The notes below the pieces were generated by a model. It worked only from the letters and a program-made list of their open reading frames with translations. It had not been told where the DNA came from and did no database searches. A program made the translations under genes and the position numbers. From NCBI GenBank assembly GCA_027487845.1, contig JAIYCV010000024.1, forward strand, positions 17,499-81,498: DNA of 64,000 nucleotides, written 5' to 3'. Of this stretch, positions 36,001 through 43,614 are shown one piece after another; positions within the stretch are counted from its first letter, which is position 1, and every line of letters begins with the position of its first letter. The stretch comes from Flammeovirgaceae bacterium (GTDB lineage Bacteria; Bacteroidota; Bacteroidia; Cytophagales; Cyclobacteriaceae).

Positions 36001-36469
36001 CTAATTGATTTGATATATTCGTTTCTCTTGCTGTTGTCAAACTTTCGCCATCAACGCTTTGCAATGAGTAGCCAAGGCTTTTCTTTTCCTTTTGAATACC
36101 CAAGGCAGTCACAACCACCTCAGAGAGTTGCTTCGAATCTGTTTTCAAAATTACATCCACTGTCGTTCTTCCACTTAACGATACTTCTTGTGTTTCAAAT
36201 CCTACGAAAGAAAACACTAGAACATCATCATTGGCACCTACGTTGAGTTTAAACACACCGTCTACATCTGTGGTAGTGCCATTCGCTGTGCCTTTTACAA
36301 TGATGTTTACACCTGGAAATGGTTGTTGATCTTCGCTTGAAACAACCTTTCCTGATACCGTACGCTCTTGAGCTAGTGCGACATTACTCGCAAAAACCCC
36401 AATAAGAAGAAACATCACTAGTTTGGCCAGCGATGCAAACTTCTCTACTCCAAGTAAATTTCTTTGCAT
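33083..36469 (-). CDS. SusC/RagA-type TonB-linked outer membrane transporter
   Basis: A 1128-residue protein with a signal peptide ending near NVALAQ. A CarboxypepD_reg-like domain follows (TVSGKVVSSEDQQPFPGVNI), then a TonB box/plug region (KQLSEVVVTALGIQKEKKSLGYS; NQLAGKIAGVTVVG; SRVTVRGERSL; PLYVIDGVPI) and a 22-strand barrel ending in SYGFNLGLKF. It imports nutrients across the outer membrane using TonB energy, with SusD as lid; the genes are 27 bp apart. I start at MQRNLLGVEKF; a longer frame upstream runs through promoter repeats. The substrate is probably an organophosphate or phosphonate, by context. Confidence 0.95.
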   Translation of the reverse strand: MQRNLLGVEKFASLAKLVMFLLIGVFASNVALAQERTVSGKVVSSEDQQPFPGVNIIVKGTANGTTTDVDGVFKLNVGANDDVLVFSFVGFETQEVSLSGRTTVDVILKTDSKQLSEVVVTALGIQKEKKSLGYSLQSVDGESLTTARETNISNQLAGKIAGVTVVGSNSGVGGSSRVTVRGERSLDLNKNQPLYVIDGVPISNGITGASGRSNLEVDFGNGASFVNSDDVESMTVLKGAAASALYGSRAANGVILIKTKSGKGSKGIGVEVNSNTTFESALRLPDYQNVYGQGNGNGGAFAFVNGGGAGLTDGTDESWGPAFTGQSYPQFNSPRTLNGSPIAFRGGDLNAPAGSVITSTPWLNDKDGVKNFFQTGRTYTNNVALVGSNTNGDFRVSYTGLDQTGIVPNTDLKRNTFSFGGGYNLAKNFTARAFVSYIKSESGNRPSISYGTENIMYLFNCWLPRSVNMADLQNYWMPGLEGRRQSGWNYNYHDNPYFTVFENTNGQNVDRIIGNLSLKYDFAPWLSLQLRTATDYGNERRIYKRAFSTQRFPFGQYREANIVTEERNSDFLLTFNKEIVPSVFTLTAAVGGNQLSQKSEFLEVNAPQLNIPGVYNLTNARVALQSSQTDTRKSINSLYGSAQLGYKNMLFLDLTARNDWSSALTLPKALKAAGIGSEQNSYFYSSAALSAVISDMVTLPEFISFAKVRSSIAQVGNDTDAFTFTQAYNPGDPFNTSQVYNETDRLANFSLKPEISSSYEGGIDVRFFGGRIGLDATYYQTNTKNQILNIPLSITSGYNSLSINAGEIKNYGFEVMLTTIPVKLANSFQWNLDVNFSSNRSEVVSLSGGLTNYVLANRRVTIEARVGERMGDMYGIGFARVQNTDATKPYYDASGQFVGQMVYTNPNASGSGGGRPIPTTTRIKMGNYNPDWMAGISNTFTFKGIKLSTLFDIRQGGEIYSETQTVGREGGIITETLQGRENGYYPSASASADPRLLNAPVGTYVVGEGVVQNTDGSFSTNSNRVLPRQWHSAWTGGRSIAEGAVFDASFVKLREVQIGYTIPNKVFAKTPFRSVTISLVGRNLALWTKVPHVDPEVMSYTGGTALPGIENMSIPSSRSYGFNLGLKF

Positions 36470-36500
36470 AATAAAATTGTTTTGTGTGGGTTTAAATTTC

Positions 36501-36540
36501 ACTGCGCAAAGTTTGGAAAAGGAAACTGCGTATAGTTTAG
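36501..36540 (-). promoter_or_regulatory. Direct repeats upstream of susC
   Basis: On the plus strand ACTGCGCAAAGTTTGG (36501-36516) and ACTGCGTATAGTTTAG (36525-36540) are 24 bp apart and match at 13 of 16 positions. They lie 32-71 bp before the SusC start, a plausible activator site. Confidence 0.4.
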
Positions 36541-36720
36541 ACAAAAGTTATCTCTCCGTTACTCTTACCTACCTAAATTGAATCTTTTGTTAACGTTAAC
36601 TTAATTTACAAATAAGAAACTAGTTTATTAGCCCATTTTCGAGGTTTAACCTTGATAACATTGAATTAACAATCAAAAATGGCCATAATTGATATTTTAT
36701 TTTCTAAGCGCCATTTACTA

Positions 36721-36739
36721 TGTTTACATATAGTAAACA
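36721..36739 (+). promoter_or_regulatory. Palindromic candidate operator of the XRE-cupin regulator
   Basis: TGTTTAC, ATATA, GTAAACA: perfect 7-bp arms, 11 bp before the ATG at 36751. Position and symmetry suit autoregulation by the adjacent HTH protein, and the palindrome argues against the longer frame starting at 36679. Confidence 0.6.
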
Positions 36740-36750
36740 ATCCAGTAACC

Positions 36751-37326
36751 ATGATTGACACCGAAGTAGTTTCGAAAATCGCGCAAAAAATGAAGGCCAT
36801 TCGCTTAGAAAAAGGAATGACAATACAAAATCTGTGCGACCGCACGTCATTGAGCAAAGGGCTAATCTCCAAAATTGAAAATTCGCGCACCATACCCAGT
36901 ATGCCTGTGTTTGTTAATTTGATACAAGCATTGGGTGTGCCACTGAAAGATTTCTTCGAGGATTTAACTTATCTAATAGGCAAAGACTACCTTCACGTTA
37001 AAGCCAAGGAGTACAGCAAAATCAAAAAGGAAGATAGGCCAGGGTTTAATTATTTTCATATTCTCTCGCAAAGCATTGGAAGTTGCACGCTAGAAAGTGT
37101 TATCCTTACACTTGACGGAAAAACTAGTGGACAGCCCACCGTAACGGATGGCTTCGAATACAAATACATTTTACAAGGTACTTGTGAATACACTATAAAT
37201 AATACGAAGATTATCTTAGAAGAGGGCGATTCGTTATTTTTCGATGCTTCGAAACCACATTTCCCTACCAATCAAAATAAACAAAAAGTGGTTATGCTCG
37301 TCCTTTATTTTTTAATGTTGAAATAA
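36751..37326 (+). CDS. XRE family regulator with C-terminal cupin domain
   Basis: A 191-residue DNA-binding protein. An HTH of the lambda-repressor type spans about residues 12-66 (MKAIRLEKGMTIQNLCDRTSLSKGLISKIEN). The C-terminal half is a small cupin (DGFEYKYILQGTCEYTINN, ILEEGDSLFFDASKPHF), which would sense a small molecule. I start at MIDTEVV because the palindrome at 36721-36739 would otherwise be coding. It is divergent from susC and heads the FAD oxidase/PHP/DUF5690 genes, so it probably controls both arms of the locus. Confidence 0.92.
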   Translation: MIDTEVVSKIAQKMKAIRLEKGMTIQNLCDRTSLSKGLISKIENSRTIPSMPVFVNLIQALGVPLKDFFEDLTYLIGKDYLHVKAKEYSKIKKEDRPGFNYFHILSQSIGSCTLESVILTLDGKTSGQPTVTDGFEYKYILQGTCEYTINNTKIILEEGDSLFFDASKPHFPTNQNKQKVVMLVLYFLMLK

Positions 37327-37376
37327 CAAGCGGCTAACATAAATAAATCATTTTTACAACTAATTAGTATCAATCG

Positions 37377-38534
37377 ATGGAAAAGCATTTTGACTTAATA
37401 GTAGTGGGCGCAGGAGTACTTGGAACTTTTCATGCCTATCATGCAGCGAGGCTGGGTAAACGAGTATTGCTTACAGAAAAAGATCAATATCCCGTAAACG
37501 CGACTGTTCGCAACTTCGGCCAGGCAGTTCCGTCAGGTATGCCAGAAGACTGGCTGGAGTATGGCAGAAGAAGTTTGCATTTTTATAAATCGATACAAGC
37601 GGAATTTGATATCAGCGTGCGACAAAATGGATCGGTTTACATTGCCTCGGATGAGGATGAGCAACAATTGATTCATGAATTGAAAGCGCGGATGGATCAA
37701 CGCTCGTATTCGTGTCAACTAATGGATACGAATCAAATCATGGCAAAATGGCCCTCGCTAAAAAAATCATATTGTAAGGAGGCGCTGTTCTTTCCGGAAG
37801 AAGTAAGTGTAGAGCCCGAGAAATTAATTTATCGACTGTTAGCATATTGTGTGATTAAATTTCCTCACCTCATCTATAGACCTTCTACGACAGTTATTGA
37901 TTGTGATAGCAATGGCAACAGCGTTACTATTCGCACCAACCACAAAGAAACGTTTACTGCCGATAAATTACTAGTGTGCAATGGCGGTGAATTCAAGATT
38001 TTGTTTTCCGACCTCTTTCAAAAAAGCGGAATTCAAGTAAGCAAGTTGCAGATGTTACGCACGCTGCCGATGCCTTCGGTGTCGTTGGATGGAAACATCC
38101 TTACTGGCCTTACCATAAGAAGGTACGAATCGTTTCAGGAATGTCCGTCCTTTAACACAATCAAAACCCCCGATCATTTGTTTGAATTAAAAAAATGGGG
38201 CATCCATATACTCTTCAAGAAAGCCGTTGATCATTCTATTATCATTGGCGACTCGCATGAATATGCCGATGTAAATCATACCGATGACCTCGGCTTTTCT
38301 ACGCACGAGTTTATCAATGAACTAATGTTAGCCGAAGCTGAAAGAATAGTAGACTTCGATGTGCGAAAAATTGCCACTGCCTGGGCAGGCTTCTATCCAC
38401 AACATGCGGAGAAAGACATTATAGAATATGATATTGATCGTTGCATTCATATACGCACCGCCATCGGTGGCAAAGGAATGACCTCGGCTTGTGGTTATGC
38501 GGAGGCTTCCATACATTCGCTGATGGGTTATTAA
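37377..38534 (+). CDS. FAD-dependent oxidoreductase, TIGR03364-like
   Basis: A 385-residue DAO-fold flavoenzyme. The dinucleotide motif is LIVVGAGVLGTFHAYHAARL (residues 7-26) with acidic TEKD at the end of strand 2. NATVRNFGQAVPSGMPEDW is characteristic of the TIGR03364 branch, which I recall from phosphonate-catabolism loci. The C-terminal part holds ATAWAGFYPQHAEKD and IGGKGMTSACGYAE, which bind FAD. It probably oxidises an amine, perhaps an N-substituted aminoethylphosphonate; the substrate is inferred. It follows the regulator by 50 bp. Confidence 0.87.
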   Translation: MEKHFDLIVVGAGVLGTFHAYHAARLGKRVLLTEKDQYPVNATVRNFGQAVPSGMPEDWLEYGRRSLHFYKSIQAEFDISVRQNGSVYIASDEDEQQLIHELKARMDQRSYSCQLMDTNQIMAKWPSLKKSYCKEALFFPEEVSVEPEKLIYRLLAYCVIKFPHLIYRPSTTVIDCDSNGNSVTIRTNHKETFTADKLLVCNGGEFKILFSDLFQKSGIQVSKLQMLRTLPMPSVSLDGNILTGLTIRRYESFQECPSFNTIKTPDHLFELKKWGIHILFKKAVDHSIIIGDSHEYADVNHTDDLGFSTHEFINELMLAEAERIVDFDVRKIATAWAGFYPQHAEKDIIEYDIDRCIHIRTAIGGKGMTSACGYAEASIHSLMGY

Positions 38535-38740
38535 TTTGAAAATCAGACGATTTGAGAATTTGAAGATCAAACAATTTGAAAATTTGAAGATCAAACAATT
38601 TGAGAATTTGAAGATCAGACAATTTGAAAATTTGCAGTTCATTTTCAAATCATCTCATTTTCAAATCATCTCATTTTCAAATTATCAAATCAACTCATTT
38701 TCAAATCAACTAATTTTCAAATCGGCACATTATCAAATCA
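38533..38740. repeat. 24-bp and 16-17-bp tandem repeats forming a large inverted repeat
   Basis: The left half repeats a 24-bp unit of the type ATTTGAGAATTTGAAGATCA four times. The right half repeats CATTTTCAAATCATCT and variants. The halves are roughly complementary (ATTTGAAAAT/ATTTTCAAAT), so the region can fold into a long hairpin between the oxidase and PHP genes. Such AATTTGAA repeats are frequent in Bacteroidota intergenic regions. It may partly insulate the downstream genes. Confidence 0.8.
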
Positions 38741-38749
38741 CAAAAAATC

Positions 38750-39607
38750 ATGTTTACCAACTTCCACACTCACAGTCACTATTGCGATGGCAAAGGCGAG
38801 CTATCTGATTATATAAATGCGGCAAAAAAAGGAGGTGTAAAGGCGTTGGGCTTTTCCTCGCACGCTCCGGTGCCGTTTGATTGCAAATGGTGCATGAATG
38901 TTACGTTGCTTGAATCGTACTTAGATGAAATTGAACTGCTAAAAAAAAATCATCAAGACATTGAAATTTATAGCGGATTGGAAGTGGACTATGTGCCAGC
39001 AAAAATTAGTCCGTCAGAATTTAAACAGGCACTCGACTATACCATCGGCTCCATTCATTTCGTAGAGCAATACGAAAACGGCACCCCGTGGGAAATTGAC
39101 GGCCCTCACCTCCCCTTTTTAGATGGCCTTTCAAAAATATTTAACAACAACATAAAAGAAGCGATCGTCCGCTATTTTGAACTCACGCGCGAAATGATCA
39201 ATCAATCGACCCCCACCATTCTGGGGCATTTGGACAAGATAAAAATTCAAAATGCAGGAGATAAATTTTTCCGCGAAAGCGATGCTTGGTACCAGGAAGA
39301 AATTAACAAAACAATAGACCTGATAAAGAAGGCGGGAACTATTGTGGAAGTAAACACCCGTGGCATTTACCAGAAGAAATCGGCCACTACCTATCCAAGT
39401 CCTTGGATATTGGAGAAATTAAACGAACAAAACATTCCCATTACAGTAAGTTCAGATGCGCATCATCCAGATGACATCACGAATCAATTTCACGAAACCT
39501 TTGTGCTGTTGGAGCGCATTGGTTTTAAAAAAGTTTCTACCTTGTGGAACGGAGAATGGAAACAACTAGCCTTTAATGAATATGGATATATCGCAGACAA
39601 AATCTGA
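38750..39607 (+). CDS. PHP-domain phosphatase, histidinol-phosphatase (HisK) type
   Basis: A 285-residue metal-dependent phosphatase. The N-terminal motif NFHTHSHYCDGKGEL (about 4-18), SGLEVDYVPAK, DYTIGSIHFV, LGHLDKIKI and VSSDAHHPDD (near 247) supply the His/Asp/Glu ligands of the trinuclear site. Sequence is closest to monofunctional histidinol-phosphate phosphatases. No his genes are nearby, so in this locus it may hydrolyse another phosphomonoester. Its 3' end overlaps the next start by 32 nt, which shows co-translation. Confidence 0.9.
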   Translation: MFTNFHTHSHYCDGKGELSDYINAAKKGGVKALGFSSHAPVPFDCKWCMNVTLLESYLDEIELLKKNHQDIEIYSGLEVDYVPAKISPSEFKQALDYTIGSIHFVEQYENGTPWEIDGPHLPFLDGLSKIFNNNIKEAIVRYFELTREMINQSTPTILGHLDKIKIQNAGDKFFRESDAWYQEEINKTIDLIKKAGTIVEVNTRGIYQKKSATTYPSPWILEKLNEQNIPITVSSDAHHPDDITNQFHETFVLLERIGFKKVSTLWNGEWKQLAFNEYGYIADKI

Positions 39608-40904
39608 ATCGGTAATTACAAAATGGCTGAAGAATTCTAACGGGTTTTTATTTTCATTATATGCTACACTCGCTGCCTTTTGCTTATATACCTGTGTGTA
39701 CGCATTCAGAAAGACGTATTCTGCTGCTACGTTCGAAGGGTTGCGCTATGCTGGCATCGACTACAAAGTTTGGTTGGTTACATTTCAAGTGGTAGGGTAT
39801 GCACTATCAAAGTTTATTGGTATAAAAGTTATTTCAGAATTAAAAGCACATTCCCGATCGTTTGGTATTTTATTGATGGTAGCCATAGCGGGCACATCGT
39901 GGCTTTTGTTTGGACTGGTGCCCGCTCCGTATAATATTATTTTCTTGTTTACCAACGGGCTGCCACTCGGTATGATTTGGGGCATGGTGTTTGGCTACTT
40001 AGAAGGAAGGCGTTTTACCGAAGTGCTGGGCGCTGGCCTGTCGGTTAGTTTTATATTTTCAGCAGGTCTTTGTAAATCCGTAGGTGGTTATATCATCCGC
40101 GATTGGGGCACCTCCGAAACGTGGATGCCCTTCGTGGCCTCCTGCGTTTTTATACTTCCACTCCTTTTATTTCTTTGGTTGCTCGATCAGCTCCCGCCCC
40201 CCTCTGCATTGGATGAACAGCTGCGTACCAAACGCCAGCCTATGAATGGCGAAGAGAGAAGGAACTTCATAAAAAGCTTTCTGCCTGGTATCATTCTTTT
40301 TGTGTTGGGTTACATGCTGCTCACCACCTTTCGGGAATTTAGAGACAACTTTTCGGCCGAGATTTGGAAGACATTAGGCTACGGAAATTCACCCGCCATT
40401 TTCACTACCACCGAAATACCCGTTTCCATCATCGTGTTAATTGTAATGGGAAGCATCATGGTAATCAAAAACAACCAGCTTGCGTTGATGGTCAATCACG
40501 GTATCATTATTTTTGGTTTGATGCTGATTGGTATTGCCACCTATCTATTTGAACTAGATCAATTGAGCCCGCCCATTTGGATGACACTCATTGGCCTTGG
40601 TTTGTACTTGGGGTATGTTCCGTTCAATAGCATTTTCTTTGATCGCCTGTTGGCAGCCTTTAAGTATGCTGGCACTGTTGGTTTTATAATGTACGTAGCC
40701 GATTCGTTTGGATACCTCGGCAGCGTGGGCGTACTCTTCTTCAAACAATTTGGATATGCTAATTTAAGCTGGCTAAACTTTTTTATCAGAGCGGGTTATT
40801 TCATTTCCGTATCCGGAACACTTTTAATTAGTGGATCGATGATATATTTTCATTATAAGCACAAAGGTTGGACAATTGAAACAATCGAACGAGTGCAAAA
40901 ATGA
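39576..40904 (+). CDS. DUF5690-like multi-pass membrane protein, possible organophosphate transporter
   Basis: A 442-residue protein with about twelve helices. The opening CVYAFRKTYSAATFEG, then VVGYALSKFIGIKVI, recalls the start of MFS organophosphate:phosphate antiporters (GlpT-like YxxRKxxS and GYxxSKxI), where the Arg binds phosphate. I recall Bacteroidota proteins of this kind as DUF5690. The transport role is inferred. A polar loop (LPPPSALDEQLRTKRQPMNG) separates the halves. It overlaps the PHP gene and would import the phosphorylated product made in the periplasm. Confidence 0.8.
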   Translation: MNMDISQTKSESVITKWLKNSNGFLFSLYATLAAFCLYTCVYAFRKTYSAATFEGLRYAGIDYKVWLVTFQVVGYALSKFIGIKVISELKAHSRSFGILLMVAIAGTSWLLFGLVPAPYNIIFLFTNGLPLGMIWGMVFGYLEGRRFTEVLGAGLSVSFIFSAGLCKSVGGYIIRDWGTSETWMPFVASCVFILPLLLFLWLLDQLPPPSALDEQLRTKRQPMNGEERRNFIKSFLPGIILFVLGYMLLTTFREFRDNFSAEIWKTLGYGNSPAIFTTTEIPVSIIVLIVMGSIMVIKNNQLALMVNHGIIIFGLMLIGIATYLFELDQLSPPIWMTLIGLGLYLGYVPFNSIFFDRLLAAFKYAGTVGFIMYVADSFGYLGSVGVLFFKQFGYANLSWLNFFIRAGYFISVSGTLLISGSMIYFHYKHKGWTIETIERVQK

Positions 40905-41150
40905 GATGTTGAAATGACAACAGCTTGGCTGGCTTTGCGTGGCTTTCGCTGTTATTGTTCTTCTTCAAAAACACCCTTGGATAAAGCTAGGGCGTATTCG
41001 GTGAAGAACGTGGACGAAGGCAAATTATAAGATTCACCCGTATTCTGGAACAAATGAAATTCTCGCTCATTCATTTGAAAAGCACATAAAATCTGTTTCA
41101 TTTGGAAAGACGTGTAAAACAAATGGATAAAACAGTTAAAGAAATTAGCT

Positions 41151-42005
41151 ATGAAAATTGAACACATTCAAATCCCTGCGAGAGATGGGTATATGTTATC
41201 TGCTAAGCTATACTTGCCTGCGGAAGTGAGTAAGGGCTTTGTTCAAATACACAGTGGAACAGGAATACCTCAGAAAGTATATTCAAATTTCGCTTCCTTT
41301 CTGGCAGAAAACGGATTCACCTCCCTTACCTTCGACTATCGGGGCATAGCAGAATCAGCACCACGGATTCTCAAAGATTCTAAAGCGAAAATAAGCGACT
41401 GGGGAAGATTGGATATGTCGGGCGTCTTTGATTGGGTGCTTTCTAACTTCCCAAATCACAAGAAAATTATAGCTGGCCATAGCATGGGTGCACAAATGAT
41501 TGGGCTGATGGATAACCATGAAAAAATAGACCAGTTGTTCTTCATCGCCTCGTCAACTGGATATTGGCGCGACATGAGCAGTCCTTACAAGTGGCTGCCC
41601 GCTTTTTATTGGTATTTTCTCATACCTCTTCACACGAAGCTGTTTGGATATGTAAACGCGATGAAGATAAATCAAGGTGAAAACCTGCCAAAGGGAGTTG
41701 CATTAGAATGGCGAAAGTGGTGCACACATCCCGATTACTTCGAACCCGAATTAGGGAAAACGCTACACCCAGTATATTTTGACCAGATAACCACGCCTAT
41801 TAAATCAATACAAATTCAAGACGATCCACTGGCGAATAAAATTACCGCAAATAAGTTGCTGAAATACTTCAAGAAGGCTAAGATTGAAATTGAGGAAATC
41901 GATCCTAAAAATTATGGAGTGGAGAAAATTGGTCATACAGGTTTTTTCTCTCGAAAATTCAAGGATAGCCTTTGGGTGAAGATAATGAGTGAAATGCATG
42001 GATAA
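41151..42005 (+). CDS. Alpha/beta hydrolase (serine aminopeptidase S33-like)
   Basis: A 284-residue hydrolase without a signal peptide. IPARDGYMLSAKLYLP at the start, then the nucleophile elbow AGHSMGAQM (S111), a cap region rich in Trp/Tyr (WLPAFYWYFLIPLHTKL), and the late catalytic histidine in KIGHTGFFSRKF. The acid may be D224-D225 in IQDDPLANK. The substrate is unknown; relatives are esterases or lipases. The 250 bp upstream hold no clear gene. It is the last conserved gene before a repeat-rich accessory island. Confidence 0.88.
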   Translation: MKIEHIQIPARDGYMLSAKLYLPAEVSKGFVQIHSGTGIPQKVYSNFASFLAENGFTSLTFDYRGIAESAPRILKDSKAKISDWGRLDMSGVFDWVLSNFPNHKKIIAGHSMGAQMIGLMDNHEKIDQLFFIASSTGYWRDMSSPYKWLPAFYWYFLIPLHTKLFGYVNAMKINQGENLPKGVALEWRKWCTHPDYFEPELGKTLHPVYFDQITTPIKSIQIQDDPLANKITANKLLKYFKKAKIEIEEIDPKNYGVEKIGHTGFFSRKFKDSLWVKIMSEMHG

Positions 42006-42265
42006 GGCCTTTCTTCAAGTATCGTCTCCCGCCCTGGGAACGATTCGCCAACCCACCATCTAAATTACAATGCTCACCCAAAATTCCTTGCTATGAACAA
42101 TACTGAATCTCGCGTGCTGTTCATTCATCGCATAAAAGATAAAGATACGAAAGGCCAATAGTGTGGAGATGAGTTAATCTACAGACGAAACGATAACGTA
42201 TCGTGACCTTGGCGGAATACGATACTTGGCAGTAAAACGAATAACGATCAACCAACCACGAACCT

Positions 42266-42390
42266 CCGCTCAAGCGTTGTCTTTCAGTCCTTGCATTAGA
42301 AGCCTAATTTTCCCGCGGTCCTAGCGGGGACATGTGGGTGAGGAGAAAATTCAGCTTCGGTGCAAGGACGCGGCCCTGCGGCCGTGGAGC
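42266..42390. repeat. Structured 125-bp repeat C, copy 1
   Basis: About 125 bp starting CCGCTCAAGCGTTGTCTTTC. Nested pairing: GTCCTTGC with GCAAGGAC, AATTTTC with GAAAATT, and an inner hairpin CCCGC...GCGGG. A second hairpin, CGGCCCTGCGGCCG, lies at the 3' end. Near-identical copies are at 42717 and 48455. The preceding 30 bp (CGAATAACGATCAACCAAC) are also shared with 48250. The rest of 42006-42265 shows nothing recognisable. Confidence 0.9.
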
Positions 42391-42484
42391 ATAACAAATA
42401 ATTAGTTGTCATTCTTTGCTTGGTTTGTTGTTGTCATAATGTGAAGTGATGTGTTATCATAGTTCACCAAATTCAATTTCTCTT

Positions 42485-42623
42485 GTTCTTTTTTGTTCCC
42501 GCTTTACGGGGTGAAACACTTGATGCAAAAAAGAACGAAAAAAGATCAAGGACGAAAAATGCTTCCCCGCTCGCATCCACACACCCCCGCTTTCCGTCCT
42601 GCCCAGCGCACTAATTGCTTCGA
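42485..42623. repeat. Composite hairpin repeat AB, copy 1
   Basis: Hairpin A: GTTCTTTTTTG (42485-42495) pairs perfectly with CAAAAAAGAAC (42526-42536). Hairpin B: GGACGAAAA (42550-42558) pairs with TTTCCGTCC (42591-42599), one mismatch. The conserved tail GCCCAGCGCACTAATTGCTTCGAA follows. Related copies are at 48089-48207 and 48300-48374. Confidence 0.85.
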
Positions 42624-42716
42624 ATAAGATGTAGAATAAACTTAGTAGCGAGAGACGGCTTCGTTCCTCGTAGAAACGGATACTAACAAAGAATAACCAT
42701 GACCAACAACGACTAT

Positions 42717-42842
42717 CCGCTCGAGCGTTGTCTTTCAGTCCTTGCATTAGAAGCCTAATTTTCCCGCGGTCCTAGCGGGGGCATGTGGGTGAGGAGAAAA
42801 TTCAGCTTTCGGTGCAAGGACGCGGCCCTGCGGCCGTGGAGC
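42717..42842. repeat. Structured 125-bp repeat C, copy 2
   Basis: Same element as at 42266, in the same orientation, with a few point changes and one inserted T (CAGCTTTCGG). It is followed by an arm of the GCGAGGAACGAAGC-type element at 42853-42878. Confidence 0.9.
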
Positions 42843-43089
42843 TTACACGTTACTGCGAAGCACGAAGCAGTCTGCATTAAAAAATACCTTTCCTGCCAAG
42901 TCAAGTGTTTTCCATTGACATCACTCTCACGGATAGAAAACATCAGCGGATAAACGCTGCCTTACCAAAAAATTCCAACACATTATACTAAAAAAACCAC
43001 TTTCCTTTACCTACGTTAATCTAATTCACCAATTTTACCCCACTAACACCCGAACACATCGTCTATTGAACCCCTTTTATCGCGTTATT

Positions 43090-43280
43090 TAATTAACCAA
43101 AAAAAATTCTTTGATTTTTTTTGAAAATATATTTTTTGGTTTTTAAATTCGTAACCGTAACGTTAATAATTAACTCCCTAGAGAGTACGTGTTCAATAAA
43201 TTCAATCTGAAATCTCCTGAGAGCTTCAGATTTTTGCTAGCAAACAAAAGATAGATAATCGCTTTTTGAAAAAGTGATTA
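43090..43280. other. AT-rich structured intergenic segment before the 21-bp array
   Basis: Holds AACCAAAAAA...TTTTTTGGTT arms (about 43096-43142), a terminator-like hairpin AATCTGAA/TTCAGATTTTT (43204-43235), and a second hairpin AATCGCTTTTTGAAAAAGTGATT (43257-43279). No coding frame. It could host a small RNA or the promoter and attenuator of the 43615 gene. Confidence 0.4.
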
Positions 43281-43326
43281 TTGACCGTGCATAAATAACA
43301 TACTACTAAGCAGACGTGACTTCAAG

Positions 43327-43536
43327 CCATGCAGAAATGATACAATCCTATGCAGAAACGATATAATACCACGCAGAAATGACTCAATCCCATGCAGAAA
43401 TGAATACATACCATGCAGAAATAATATAATCCCATTAAGAAATGATACAATCCCATGAAGAAATGATACAATCCCACGCAGAAATGATACCATCCCATGC
43501 AGAAATGAATACATACCATGCAGAAATGAACCAAGA
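43327..43536. repeat. Tandem array with exact 21-bp period, 10 units
   Basis: Unit consensus CCATGCAGAAATGATACAAT plus C, repeated ten times without length change from 43327. Bases vary but the core CAGAAATGA persists. It lies about 80 bp before the 43615 gene. The heptad-repeat frame on the minus strand is a by-product of the 21-bp period. Confidence 0.92.
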
Positions 43537-43614
43537 CCAGGAATTTGTTAGTTCTGCAACCGATTTTACCGCTTTAACCCAACTACAATTCTAAAATTTA
43601 AAACACAATTAATT

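Noticed and set aside
40952..41167. 71-codon minus-strand frame between DUF5690 and the hydrolase
   Set aside because: The C-terminal half looks vaguely protein-like but there is no family, no context and it overlaps the hydrolase start.
42266..42390. Repeat C as a tRNA or known riboswitch
   Set aside because: The pairing pattern does not form a cloverleaf and no known riboswitch core was recognised.
42457..42943. Minus-strand frames of 62-96 codons in the repeat region
   Set aside because: They lie across structured repeats B and C, whose copies elsewhere do not preserve the frames.
43278..43534. Minus-strand frames of 70-78 codons with heptad repeats
   Set aside because: By-product of the 21-bp array; low-complexity Phe/His/Gly sequence without start context.
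43327..43536. Possible CRISPR array
   Set aside because: Units of 21 bp follow each other directly with no unique spacers of constant length.
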